DNA of 64,000 nucleotides, taken from assembly GCA_964600235.1 (NCBI GenBank), contig CAZRIV010000008.1, positions 119,873 to 183,872 of the forward strand. Reading direction: 5' to 3'. The position numbers and the translations under genes are program-made. Of this stretch, positions 53,601 through 60,618 are shown in pieces. Below the pieces are notes generated by a model that ran no database searches, was not told the origin of the DNA, and was given only the letters and a program-made list of their open reading frames with translations. The first letter of the stretch is position 1, and every line of letters starts with the position of its first letter. The DNA comes from MWEI01 sp964600235 (GTDB lineage: Bacteria; Desulfobacterota; Desulfomonilia; UBA1062).

Positions 53601-53764
53601 TGGATGGCCACAAGCCCGCTTTCAAGGCCCTTCCTGAGGACCTCCTGCTGTTCTGATGGATTCAGAGGGGACAGGGATGCTATGAATTCCGCACTCAGCG
53701 GCTCATCGACGGCCTTCAGCAGCGCCAGTGTCTGCCACTCGTTGCTCGTAAAATCGTTCACCAT
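50639..53764 (-). CDS. Sigma-54-dependent activator with TPR-like, GAF, AAA+ and Fis domains
   Basis: 1041 aa. Residues 1-~540 form helical TPR-like repeats of the kind that bind signals or partners (RYEDLRTLARCDLVMGL-type units, ALLGIVLIIMGRRSEAHTHL). A GAF domain spans ~565-710 and contains CRFFGAERGGLFWFSG. The AAA+ core has GETGVGKELLARRVHD, GHEKGSFTGAD (the sigma-54 contact loop), LFIDEIGDV and PWPGNVRELRNVMERT. The C-terminal Fis helix is GGAAEVLGMKRTTLQARMRK. It is divergent from the CoA-transferase gene, whose upstream region has a sigma-54 promoter and paired inverted sites. It most likely activates that operon. The signal is unknown, perhaps an acyl-CoA or carboxylate. Confidence 0.92.
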   Translation of the reverse strand: MVNDFTSNEWQTLALLKAVDEPLSAEFIASLSPLNPSEQQEVLRKGLESGLVAIHHDGGITLVKDLSVEVSRRLARINTKEHLDALVEKMRRLGLQDTLNVRTRVSLLIKAGRDHDAALFAEESARKAVRSGSRVDALELLETALSLALPQRGRPEWDPLFLAVANELCRLRINLIRDIHTIPPLLEQAYPVAERLGDLRTLARCDLVMGLYKYVIGQTAEGFGLIEAGLDQAEALGDEDIMATSAEFRGIYYYLQGMYKEAVDSFEAVVRLGNLKSGQSVPTFLPEHLASSSALGYCSALLGQYHRAIGVLDSHWRRSRMVRNNRNTCFFEALLGIVLIIMGRRSEAHTHLIAARKEASENGNAAAMHVVMKGLAYYSYFEGDLEEAYRITRDTTFTEAIGPQYNWPVTLEMLYAFELKGFDPIASFGFEQEMERVLAGPNIHLRGVGLRLRALQARGRQESPEVVLSLLEASEADLLKTGDPIELAKTRAEMARVKLAQRDRTSARNLALLAWEGLGGYGQDLFPDDLMPLLRVGVPPKTGARRQELIDRFMDLMDEFVPSADRDELLTRLVSAACRFFGAERGGLFWFSGPRDTARPVLRVSYNLDKAEVFSESFRSSLGLMFKAYRNGEPLIMRSGDVLNIDHTDKENHQTLAVICLPVIVAGELSGVLYMDNSYIDPGSEVVDRDVVVRVARHVGISILRIFHYTGMVASGTARGFSGRGASEGGDEAVRILGRSPAMTSLLAQADQAAGTDATLLITGETGVGKELLARRVHDTSRRKTGPFVVVDLAAVPEPLVESELFGHEKGSFTGADRQKAGRVELAHTGTLFIDEIGDVPFSAQVKLLRVLQEKSFTRVGGTRAMASDFRLVAATNRDLAMDVAEGRFRQDLYYRLNVVPLMLPPLRERGGDVVFLAQEFLSQYARKYHRVLPDLSENDIASLLAYPWPGNVRELRNVMERTAILSSGERLQLNLPVSQGIHEEPSFTGRPTMDELQRRYITHVLAQTGGRIGGPGGAAEVLGMKRTTLQARMRKLGILQ

Positions 53765-53814
53765 GCACCTCTCGGATCGGTCATACCTGTGTACCGGTCG
53801 CCCGCGCTTACGTC

Positions 53815-53853
53815 AAGACCATATTTGGTCACTTACTGCCATTATATGGTCTT
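53815..53853. promoter_or_regulatory. Paired inverted sites, probable enhancer for the sigma-54 activator
   Basis: AAGACCATATTTGGTC (53815-53830) and, inverted, GCCATTATATGGTCTT (53838-53853) share AAGACCATAT and a TGG core. They lie 60-100 bp upstream of the -24 element and 50 bp from the start of the divergent activator gene, the usual place for an upstream activating sequence. Confidence 0.65.
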
Positions 53854-53913
53854 CTGTGTTAAGCCTATACTAATTTAATCATTATTAACAGTCAGTTAAC
53901 CTGATAACCCCTA

Positions 53914-53929
53914 TGGCACAGCTTCTGCT
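53914..53929 (+). promoter_or_regulatory. Sigma-54 promoter (-24/-12) of the CoA-transferase operon
   Basis: TGGCACAGCTTCTGCT matches the consensus TGGCACN5TTGCW with exact GG-N10-GC spacing; only one base of the -12 block differs. Transcription would begin near 53940, about 30 bp before the ATG. It faces the divergent sigma-54 activator. Confidence 0.82.
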
Positions 53930-53970
53930 CAATATCCAACACATATACCAACATCGAAGGAGAATACACC

Positions 53971-55320
53971 ATGGCTGGAGCAAACGGATGGAAAGAGGAA
54001 TATAACAGCAAGCTGGTCACGGCCGAGGAAGCCGCCGCCCAGATCAAATCAGGCGACTGGATCATCGTGCCTCCGGTCAACAGTGCACCCATTGACATAC
54101 TGAACGCGCTGGCCGCACGCAAGGAAGAGATTGAAAAGGTAAAGATCGCCAGCAACCTCCTGATCTACCCCTTTGCATTCCTGGGAGGCGACTATGTCGG
54201 CAAGATCACCTATTACAGCGGCTACTGCGGCCCACTGGAGAGGATGTTCCTGCCCCAGGGCAATGTGGTGCCCTTTCCCATGCACCTCTCCAAGGCCTAT
54301 ATCGCGCTGGACCGTGCCAAGGCGCATGACGTGGCCATGATCGAGGTGACCCCTCCTGACGAGCGCGGCTACATGAACTACGGCCCCTGCGGCATGGCCT
54401 ACGGGAGATACTCCACGACCAAATGCAGGAAGGTCATCGCCCAGGTCAATGCCAAGACCCCCTGGATCCACGGTATCGAGAACACGATCCACGTGAGCGA
54501 GATCGACTTCATCGTGGAAAAGGACCACGACCTTCCCGTAGTGCCCGAGATCGAGATCACGGACGTGGAGAAGAAGATCGGCGAGTACATCGCCGAGCGC
54601 ATCCCGGACGGGGCAACCATTCAGCTGGGCATCGGAGGCATCCCCAACGCGGTTGCCTACTTCCTCCATGAGAAGAAGGACCTGGGCGTGCACGCCGAGA
54701 TCCTCGCCGACGCCGTGGTCGAACTGGCAGAACTGGGCGTGATCACCGGGAGGAAGAAGACCATCTTCAGGGACAAGATCGCGGTGGGCGGCCTGATCAT
54801 CGGCACCAAGAAGCTCCTGGACTTCTGCGACGACAACCCGACCATCCTGTCCATGCCCATTCAGATCGCGAATCACTATGACACCATCAGGCGCCACGAC
54901 AACCTGTGCTCCATCAATGCAGGCCTCACCGTGGACCTGACCGGCCAGATCGCGTCCGAGACCATCGGCCACACCCAGTACAGCGCCACCGGCGGCCAGG
55001 CAGACTTCGTAAGAGGCGCGCTGGCCTCCAGGGGCGGCAAGTCGTTCATCGCGCTGCCGGCCACCGGGAAGAAAAAAGACGGCTCTCTCATGTCCAGGAT
55101 CGTGCTGAACTTCGCCCCCGGCACCGTGGTGACCACCCCGCGCTCCGACGCCATGTTCATCGTCACCGAGTACGGCGTGGCAGACCTGTTCATGAAGTCC
55201 ATCCCCGACAGGGTCAAGGCCCTGATCTCCATCGCCCATCCCGACTTCAGGGAAGACCTGGAGAAGCAGGCATTCGAGGCCGGACTGCTGCTCCCCGCTA
55301 CCCTGCCGGTCAATATCTAG
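53971..55320 (+). CDS. Acetyl-CoA hydrolase/transferase family CoA-transferase
   Basis: 449 aa, of the 4-hydroxybutyrate / butyryl-CoA:acetate CoA-transferase group. Conserved parts are LGIGGIPNAVAYFL, the HAE motif with Glu243 (the likely catalytic glutamate) in VHAEILADAV, and ATGGQADFVRGA. GAAGGAG precedes the ATG. Codon use is highly biased, and a sigma-54 promoter lies upstream, so expression is probably strong and inducible. It would activate a carboxylic acid with acetyl-CoA, or release acetate, for use by the acyl-CoA dehydrogenase downstream. Family firm; substrate inferred. Confidence 0.88.
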   Translation: MAGANGWKEEYNSKLVTAEEAAAQIKSGDWIIVPPVNSAPIDILNALAARKEEIEKVKIASNLLIYPFAFLGGDYVGKITYYSGYCGPLERMFLPQGNVVPFPMHLSKAYIALDRAKAHDVAMIEVTPPDERGYMNYGPCGMAYGRYSTTKCRKVIAQVNAKTPWIHGIENTIHVSEIDFIVEKDHDLPVVPEIEITDVEKKIGEYIAERIPDGATIQLGIGGIPNAVAYFLHEKKDLGVHAEILADAVVELAELGVITGRKKTIFRDKIAVGGLIIGTKKLLDFCDDNPTILSMPIQIANHYDTIRRHDNLCSINAGLTVDLTGQIASETIGHTQYSATGGQADFVRGALASRGGKSFIALPATGKKKDGSLMSRIVLNFAPGTVVTTPRSDAMFIVTEYGVADLFMKSIPDRVKALISIAHPDFREDLEKQAFEAGLLLPATLPVNI

Positions 55321-55345
55321 GCAGGACAAACCTCGGAGGGAAACC

Positions 55346-55441
55346 ATGAAAACGTGCCTGAACTGTAAAAGTATGGTGAACGATCATTTCACAAAACCAT
55401 TTTCTTTTCAGGCACGTTCGTGTATGAAAGGAAGGTGCTAG
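55346..55441 (+). CDS. 31-residue Cys-rich mini-ORF overlapping a 12-bp inverted repeat
   Basis: GGAGGG lies at ideal distance before the ATG. The peptide has Cys4, Cys7, Cys26 and Cys31 (KTCLNCKS ... RSCMKGRC), a possible tiny metal knuckle. The same DNA holds AACGTGCCTGAA (55351-55362) and its exact reverse complement (55407-55418). The stem could instead be an attenuator or processing site between the CoA-transferase and dehydrogenase genes, and the peptide a by-product of that. Too short for a firm call. Confidence 0.4.
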   Translation: MKTCLNCKSMVNDHFTKPFSFQARSCMKGRC

Positions 55442-55516
55442 AGCCTTGGATATAGACATCAAGCAGGATGCACCGCAGAAGATATTCTTAATGAAATCCC
55501 AGGAAAGGAGAGTTAT

Positions 55517-57232
55517 ATGAATTTGTTGATACAGCCCAAGAAGTACAAGAGCCTCATGGCCGATGAGGGATCAAAGGCTATCATGGACAAGACCATTGCC
55601 TTTTTCGAGAATATGGGCAAGCAGAGACTGCTCGACGACTACAACAAGAAAATCTGGTACCGGGAGTTCATCGACTTCCTTGCACGCGAGCGGATCTTCT
55701 TCAAACTGCTCACCCCCAAGCAGTACGCCGGTGGCGACCCGGACGCCCGCTGGGACACGGCGCGCAACTCCGAGTACTCCGAGATTCTGGCCTTCTACGG
55801 GCTGGGGTACTGGTACTGCTTCCAGGTGACCATCCTGGGCCTGGGCCCCATCTGGATGAGCCCCAACGAGAAGGCCAAGCAGAAGGCCGCCGAGCTCCTC
55901 CGGGGCGGGGCCATCTTTGCCTTCGGCCTGTCCGAGCGCACCCACGGCGCGGACATCTACTCCACCGAAACCACGCTGACCCCCAAGGGCGACGGCACAT
56001 ACGCAGCCAACGGCGAGAAGTACTACATCGGCAACGGCAACGAGGCCGAGATGGTCTCCACACTGGGCAAGGTCAAGGACGGCACGGACGACTACACCTT
56101 CTTCGTCACCAACTACCGCCACAAGGCCTATGAGCTGAAGAAGAACGTCATCAGCCACCAGGAGTACGTGTCCAACTTCGCGCTGCATGACTACCCCATA
56201 GCTGAAGACGACATCCTGTCCCGCGGCCCGCACGCCTGGGACTCGGCACTCAATACCGTGAACATCGGCAAGTTCAACATCGGTCCCGCATCCATCGGCA
56301 TCTCCGAGCACTGTTTCTACGAGGCCATCACCCATGCATCCAACCGCATCCTCTACGGCGTGAAGGTGACCGACATGCCGCACGTGCGCAAGAACTTCAT
56401 GGACGCCTGGCTCAGGCTGGTTGCCATGAAGATGTACCAGCGCCGCTCCACCGACTACTTCAGGGGCGCCGGCGAGAATGACCGCCGCTACCTGCTCTAC
56501 AACCCCACCAGCAAGATGAAGGTGACCCTGCAGTCCGAAGAAGTGATCAACCTCCTGTGGGACGTGATCGCTGCCAGGGGTTTCGAGAAGGACACCGTCT
56601 TCCACATGGCGGCGGCCGACGTGCGCGGCCCGTCAAAACTCGAGGGCACCGTGCACGTGAACGTGCAGCTCATCAGGAAGTTCATGAAGAACTACTTCTT
56701 CACCCCGTCCGATTATGCGCCGGTGGCCCCGGACTTCTCGCTCAAGGACGACCTGTTCCTGTTCAACCAGGGCCCCACCAAGGGCCTGGGCAAGGTCCAG
56801 TTCCACGACTACAAGCCGGTGTTCGAGGCCAACAAGGCACTGCCCAACGTGGCGACCTTCATGAAACAGATCGAGATCTTCAAGGAATTCCTCGAAAAGG
56901 CCGGCCCGGACAAGGCGCAGGATATGGACCCCTCCTGGTCTCTGCCGGTGGGCGAGATGTTCTCCATCGTGGTGTACGGCCAGCTCATCCTCGAGCAGGC
57001 CAAGTTCGAAGGGCTCGACCCGGATGTCCTGAACCAGATCTTCGACTTCATGGTGCGCGACTTCGCCCACTTCGGCCTGCAGATCTACGGAAACCACAGC
57101 TCCAAGGACGAGCAGCGCGAATACTGCACCAAGATCATGATGATCAAGGCAGTCCCCAACCCGGAACAGTACAACAAGGTCTGGGAGAAGTACGTGTCCG
57201 TGCTCAACGGCGAATATGCCATGAACGAGTAG
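55517..57232 (+). CDS. Acyl-CoA dehydrogenase family protein
   Basis: 571 aa. The middle domain has IFAFGLSERTHGADIYSTET and EKYYIGNGNEAEM, the FAD/substrate beta-domain of ACADs. The C-terminal helical domain contains SKLEGTVHVNVQLI, where LEGT matches the YEGT motif carrying the catalytic glutamate in many ACADs. GGAAAGGAG precedes the ATG. It follows the CoA-transferase by ~200 bp and shares its extreme codon bias (almost all CTG, AAG, ATC), so they probably form one inducible pathway. It should oxidise an acyl-CoA to enoyl-CoA; chain type unknown. Confidence 0.88.
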   Translation: MNLLIQPKKYKSLMADEGSKAIMDKTIAFFENMGKQRLLDDYNKKIWYREFIDFLARERIFFKLLTPKQYAGGDPDARWDTARNSEYSEILAFYGLGYWYCFQVTILGLGPIWMSPNEKAKQKAAELLRGGAIFAFGLSERTHGADIYSTETTLTPKGDGTYAANGEKYYIGNGNEAEMVSTLGKVKDGTDDYTFFVTNYRHKAYELKKNVISHQEYVSNFALHDYPIAEDDILSRGPHAWDSALNTVNIGKFNIGPASIGISEHCFYEAITHASNRILYGVKVTDMPHVRKNFMDAWLRLVAMKMYQRRSTDYFRGAGENDRRYLLYNPTSKMKVTLQSEEVINLLWDVIAARGFEKDTVFHMAAADVRGPSKLEGTVHVNVQLIRKFMKNYFFTPSDYAPVAPDFSLKDDLFLFNQGPTKGLGKVQFHDYKPVFEANKALPNVATFMKQIEIFKEFLEKAGPDKAQDMDPSWSLPVGEMFSIVVYGQLILEQAKFEGLDPDVLNQIFDFMVRDFAHFGLQIYGNHSSKDEQREYCTKIMMIKAVPNPEQYNKVWEKYVSVLNGEYAMNE

Positions 57233-57264
57233 CAGCAAGAAGCAATCAACCAACAAGAACAACA

Positions 57265-57297
57265 GGGGGAGGGCGCAGGCCCTCTCCCTTATTTTCA
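57265..57297 (+). terminator. Terminator after the acyl-CoA dehydrogenase
   Basis: GGGGGAGGGC pairs with GCCCTCTCCC (one mismatch) around GCAG, followed by TTATTTTC. It starts 33 bp after the stop. The following 57298-57402 holds nothing I can assign. Confidence 0.75.
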
Positions 57298-57402
57298 TCC
57301 CCCTGGGCATCATGGCTGTGGCCACACCGGGCTTTGGATATCAATCCCTAAGACCCCTGCATAGCGCCAGAAGAGCAATTAAGCCAGACGTGAAAAACCT
57401 TA

Positions 57403-57475
57403 CCTGAACAAACGATGGATCCAGCCGGAGAAAAGCAAATTGCTTTTCTCCGGCTGGATCCATCGTTTGTTCAGG
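57403..57475. repeat. Perfect palindrome with 36-bp arms and a 1-base loop (family copy B)
   Basis: The arms 57403-57438 and 57440-57475 are exact reverse complements around one A at 57439. The ends read CCTGAACAAACGAT, and the core is AGCAA-A-TTGCT as in copy A. A5 lies before the left arm and T5 after the right. Each arm differs from copy A at nine of 36 positions, and every change is mirrored in the other arm. It is in the gap before the M24-family gene, after a separate normal terminator. Confidence 0.93.
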
Positions 57476-57591
57476 CCAATTTTTGGTGCTGTTCAACTAT
57501 GCGCATGTTGTTGTGAATGAGTCTCACCCTTGACTTTCAGTGTTTACCGGGCCATCCTTCTCTCATACATCCAAAAGATCCGGGAGGGACC

Positions 57592-58761
57592 ATGGACATC
57601 TTCATCGACTACCCGAAACGCCTGGAGAAAATCCGTGAGCAGATGAGCATAAGCGGCCTTGATCTCTTCATCGGGACACGCACGGTGAGCCTGAGCTTTG
57701 TAGCCGGGGCCTTTGTCCCCTGGAGGAGCACGGTCCTCGTATCACGAGACGGCTATGCATCCCTGACCACGCTGCTCATAGACCTGGAACGTATGAAGCA
57801 CGAATCCTGGCTTTCAACGATCCACGGGTATGCCCCCCTGGCGGGCATGGACCTCTGGGACGTGACCGTGCACCAGATAAAGACGCTGGGCCTGGATAAA
57901 GCCAGGGTCGGTGTCGAGGTCGGACATTCCCCCCGGGGCAATACGGGCTACCTCTTCTCCACGGAGTTCGACCTGCTCAAGCAGGCCCTGCCCGAGGCCG
58001 TCTTCATGCCGGCGAACCATGTGGTGGACAGGGCGTCCTATGTGAAGGAACCCGGCGAGATCGGGCTCATGCGGCAGGCGGCCGCCATGGCGGATGCCGC
58101 CGTCGAGAGAGTAAAGGAGTCACTCTGCGTGGGCATGACCGAGGCCGAGATTGCAGGGATCGGGGAGATGGAACTGCGGCGCCTGGGCAGCTCGTATCAC
58201 TGGGCGGTTACAGGATCGTCCGAGGTGGCGTCGGGCTACCGCGCCTCATGGGCAATGAACGGGACCACGCCTCCCAGCACCAAGCTCATTCAGAAACACG
58301 AAAATATCATCGCCGACTTCCATCCCTGCTGCAACCTGTACTATTCCGACCTGGCACACAACTTTATCATCGGAGAGCCGAACAACGAGCAGGCAAGGCT
58401 CGCTGACGCGTTCAGACGGACCGCAGAGACCCTGGTGGGATCGCTCAAGGCAGGCAATACGGTGGGCCGGGTCTTCCGGTCCGTATACGACAAGCTGGGC
58501 GAACTCGGGTATGCCGGGTTCACGATACCTTCCTTCGGCCACGGGCTGGGCATCATGGGCCACGAGTGGTACCCGGCCATCGTGGACAATGACGAGTTCC
58601 GCAACGTCGTTCTGGAGGAAGACTCTGTAGAGGTAGCCTTCCTCGCCATGGCCGTCCCCGGGGTGTGCGGCATGCGCCTGGAAACGCCGGTGCGCGTGAC
58701 CGCAGGCGGCGGCGAGATGCTCTGCGCCACGCAGCCTGTCCTCACGGTCATCGAAGACTGA
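57592..58761 (+). CDS. M24 family metallopeptidase (Xaa-Pro dipeptidase-like)
   Basis: 389 aa from the ATG at 57592, preceded by GGGAGGG. A creatinase-type N-domain comes first (RLEKIREQMSISGLDLFIGT). The pita-bread domain carries candidates for all five metal ligands: two Asp (IIADFHP and YYSDLAHN), His in GHGLGIMGHEWYP, and Glu in DSVEVAF and RLETPV. The usual TIEPG motif is degenerate (VEVAF), so activity on Xaa-Pro peptides is probable but not certain. It could hydrolyse another amide. It stands alone after the palindrome. Confidence 0.82.
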   Translation: MDIFIDYPKRLEKIREQMSISGLDLFIGTRTVSLSFVAGAFVPWRSTVLVSRDGYASLTTLLIDLERMKHESWLSTIHGYAPLAGMDLWDVTVHQIKTLGLDKARVGVEVGHSPRGNTGYLFSTEFDLLKQALPEAVFMPANHVVDRASYVKEPGEIGLMRQAAAMADAAVERVKESLCVGMTEAEIAGIGEMELRRLGSSYHWAVTGSSEVASGYRASWAMNGTTPPSTKLIQKHENIIADFHPCCNLYYSDLAHNFIIGEPNNEQARLADAFRRTAETLVGSLKAGNTVGRVFRSVYDKLGELGYAGFTIPSFGHGLGIMGHEWYPAIVDNDEFRNVVLEEDSVEVAFLAMAVPGVCGMRLETPVRVTAGGGEMLCATQPVLTVIED

Positions 58762-58876
58762 CCCTCCCGGGGGGAAGATGAGACAGACCCGGTAAATCGG
58801 GCAGGGGATGAAAGTGGTCCTTTCCCTCCGGCACTGCCGGAAAGATCGGGCAGTAACCCCTCTCCCCTTACCGGGC

Positions 58877-59692
58877 TTATCCCTTCTTGTGTTCGTAGAC
58901 GTGTATGTCTCTCTGGGGGAAGGGTATGGATATGCCCTGCGCCGTAAACTGTTTTTTCACCCCTTCGATGAGGTCGAAGTACACACCCCAGTAATCGGGA
59001 CTCTTCACCCATGCCCTGACCTGGAAGACCACGCTGCTGTCCGCCAGTCTGCTCACGAGGATGGCTGCTTCCGGGCTCTTCAGGATCCTTGCATCCCTGT
59101 CCACCACGTCACCGATGCTCTTTCTCACCGTGTCGATGTTCTCATGGTAGCCCACACCGAAATCCAGGTCCACGCGCCTGGTGTCCTTGGCAGAGAAGTT
59201 GGTGATATTGTCCCCCATCATCTTTGCATTGGGGATGATGACCACCTTGTTGTCCAGTGTTGTAAGCGTTGTCGTAAAGACCTCGATCTTCTCGACAATG
59301 CCTGCTGCGCCGCCGCCCTCGACGTAATCGCCTGCCTTGAACGGCTTGAATATGATCATGAGGAACCCGGCGGCAAAGTTGGCCAGGGAGCCCTGCAGTG
59401 CCAGGCCGATGGCCAGGCCGGCGGCGCCGATCACGGCTATGAAGGAGGTCGTCTGTATCCCGAGCTGGGCCAGCGCCGCAATGACCACGAAGGTGAGGAG
59501 CGCCAGGTAGGTCAGGTGCTCGATGAACGTCACGATGGTCGGGTCCACATTCCGCCTGGTGAGTATCCGTGCGGTCACCCCCCGGACCCCCCGCGCGACC
59601 CAGCGTCCTACGATGAAGATGAGAAGGGCTGCGATTATCTTCAACCCATAAAACGTTATCCACTCCTGAACCTTCAGCCAAAGATCTTCCAT
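58877..59692 (-). CDS. mscS: Small-conductance mechanosensitive channel MscS type
   Basis: 271 aa from the ATG at 59692, where GGAGG lies seven bases upstream; a TTG two codons earlier is less likely. Three membrane helices are seen; the pore-lining TM3 is AVIGAAGLAIGLALQGSLANFAAGFLMI, with the Ala/Gly pattern of MscS. The beta domain has FKPFKAGDYVE, DNKVVIIPNAKMM, and the cytoplasmic domain follows. It releases solutes under hypo-osmotic shock. Confidence 0.92.
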   Translation of the reverse strand: MEDLWLKVQEWITFYGLKIIAALLIFIVGRWVARGVRGVTARILTRRNVDPTIVTFIEHLTYLALLTFVVIAALAQLGIQTTSFIAVIGAAGLAIGLALQGSLANFAAGFLMIIFKPFKAGDYVEGGGAAGIVEKIEVFTTTLTTLDNKVVIIPNAKMMGDNITNFSAKDTRRVDLDFGVGYHENIDTVRKSIGDVVDRDARILKSPEAAILVSRLADSSVVFQVRAWVKSPDYWGVYFDLIEGVKKQFTAQGISIPFPQRDIHVYEHKKG

Positions 59693-59877
59693 GGACAAAC
59701 CTCCTTTTTTTAGCAGTCACTTCCTTCGCAGGCGGCAGCAACGGCATGAAAAGCAGAAAAGGCTCTCCGCGAGACTCCTTGTATATGTACAATATTAATC
59801 TCGGGATTTCATAAATCAACAGTCCGGTTATGGAATAACCGTTGTGCATGCAGGCTGGAAGGACAATAACAGACGAG

Positions 59878-60525
59878 CTACTTGAACTGCTCCATAAATG
59901 CGCCGACCCTGGCCTTGAATTCATCAAAGTCCCGGCGCAATGCCTTCAATTCATCCTGCAGGGCTGCGAGGCGATCATCCGTTTCCTGGACAATACCCTC
60001 TTGTGCAGAGTAAATAGGCATCTCCTGGCTTGCCGGCTCCGGCTCTCCGAAAAAAAGGTGGGCATAGCGCGACTCTTTCTGCCCGGGCTGCCTGGGAGCC
60101 TTCATGATATAACCTGCCTCCACAAGGTCGCCCAGGGTCTGATCCAGTTTTTCCTGGTCCTTAAAGTCATGGAGCCGTTCCGTGTGGGACTTGACCTCCC
60201 CTGCGGTCTGGGGCCCCCTCAGCATGAGCATGCAGAGAACGGCCGCCTCGGTATTGATCAACTTGTTGTTCCTGGTAAAGGACTGCTCATACTTGGCGAC
60301 CCTTCCCAGACTGCTCTGCCATACCAGTCGTTTGTTCTGCAGGCCTTTAAGGGCTGCGAGCACCCTTTTTTCGTCGTAGGCCACCACCGGGACCCGGTTG
60401 GTTTTCTGGTTGCATGCATTGAGCAGGGCGTTGAGGGTAAGGGGGTAGTATTCAGGGGTGGCCATCTCCTTTTCCAGCAGACTCCCCAGCACCCGGGCCT
60501 CTTCCAGGGTGAGAAAGATATCCAT
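59878..60525 (-). CDS. YceH family protein (DUF480)
   Basis: 215 aa. LTLEEARVLGSLLEKEMATPEYYPLTLNALLNACNQKTNR is the family mark (seen in part as EARVLGSLLEKE and LNACNQKTNR), followed by tandem winged-helix motifs and LMLRGPQTAGEVKSHTERL. The C-terminus is a short coiled coil (DDRLAALQDELKALRRDF). It has two winged helices of MarR/Mpr-like type but no known target. AAGGAG precedes the ATG. Confidence 0.88.
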   Translation of the reverse strand: MDIFLTLEEARVLGSLLEKEMATPEYYPLTLNALLNACNQKTNRVPVVAYDEKRVLAALKGLQNKRLVWQSSLGRVAKYEQSFTRNNKLINTEAAVLCMLMLRGPQTAGEVKSHTERLHDFKDQEKLDQTLGDLVEAGYIMKAPRQPGQKESRYAHLFFGEPEPASQEMPIYSAQEGIVQETDDRLAALQDELKALRRDFDEFKARVGAFMEQFK

Positions 60526-60618
60526 ATGATCTCCTTGTCTTTCTTGTGGATGAAATACTTCGCCCTCAAAGACATCTTCATATTTGCAGATTTCGTAGTC
60601 GATCCGCCAGGAAAAAGA

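Noticed and set aside
54049..55347. 432-aa open frame on the minus strand
   Set aside because: It is the shadow of the CoA-transferase gene; high-GC codon bias removes stops from the antisense frame. It has no ribosome site and no recognisable domain.
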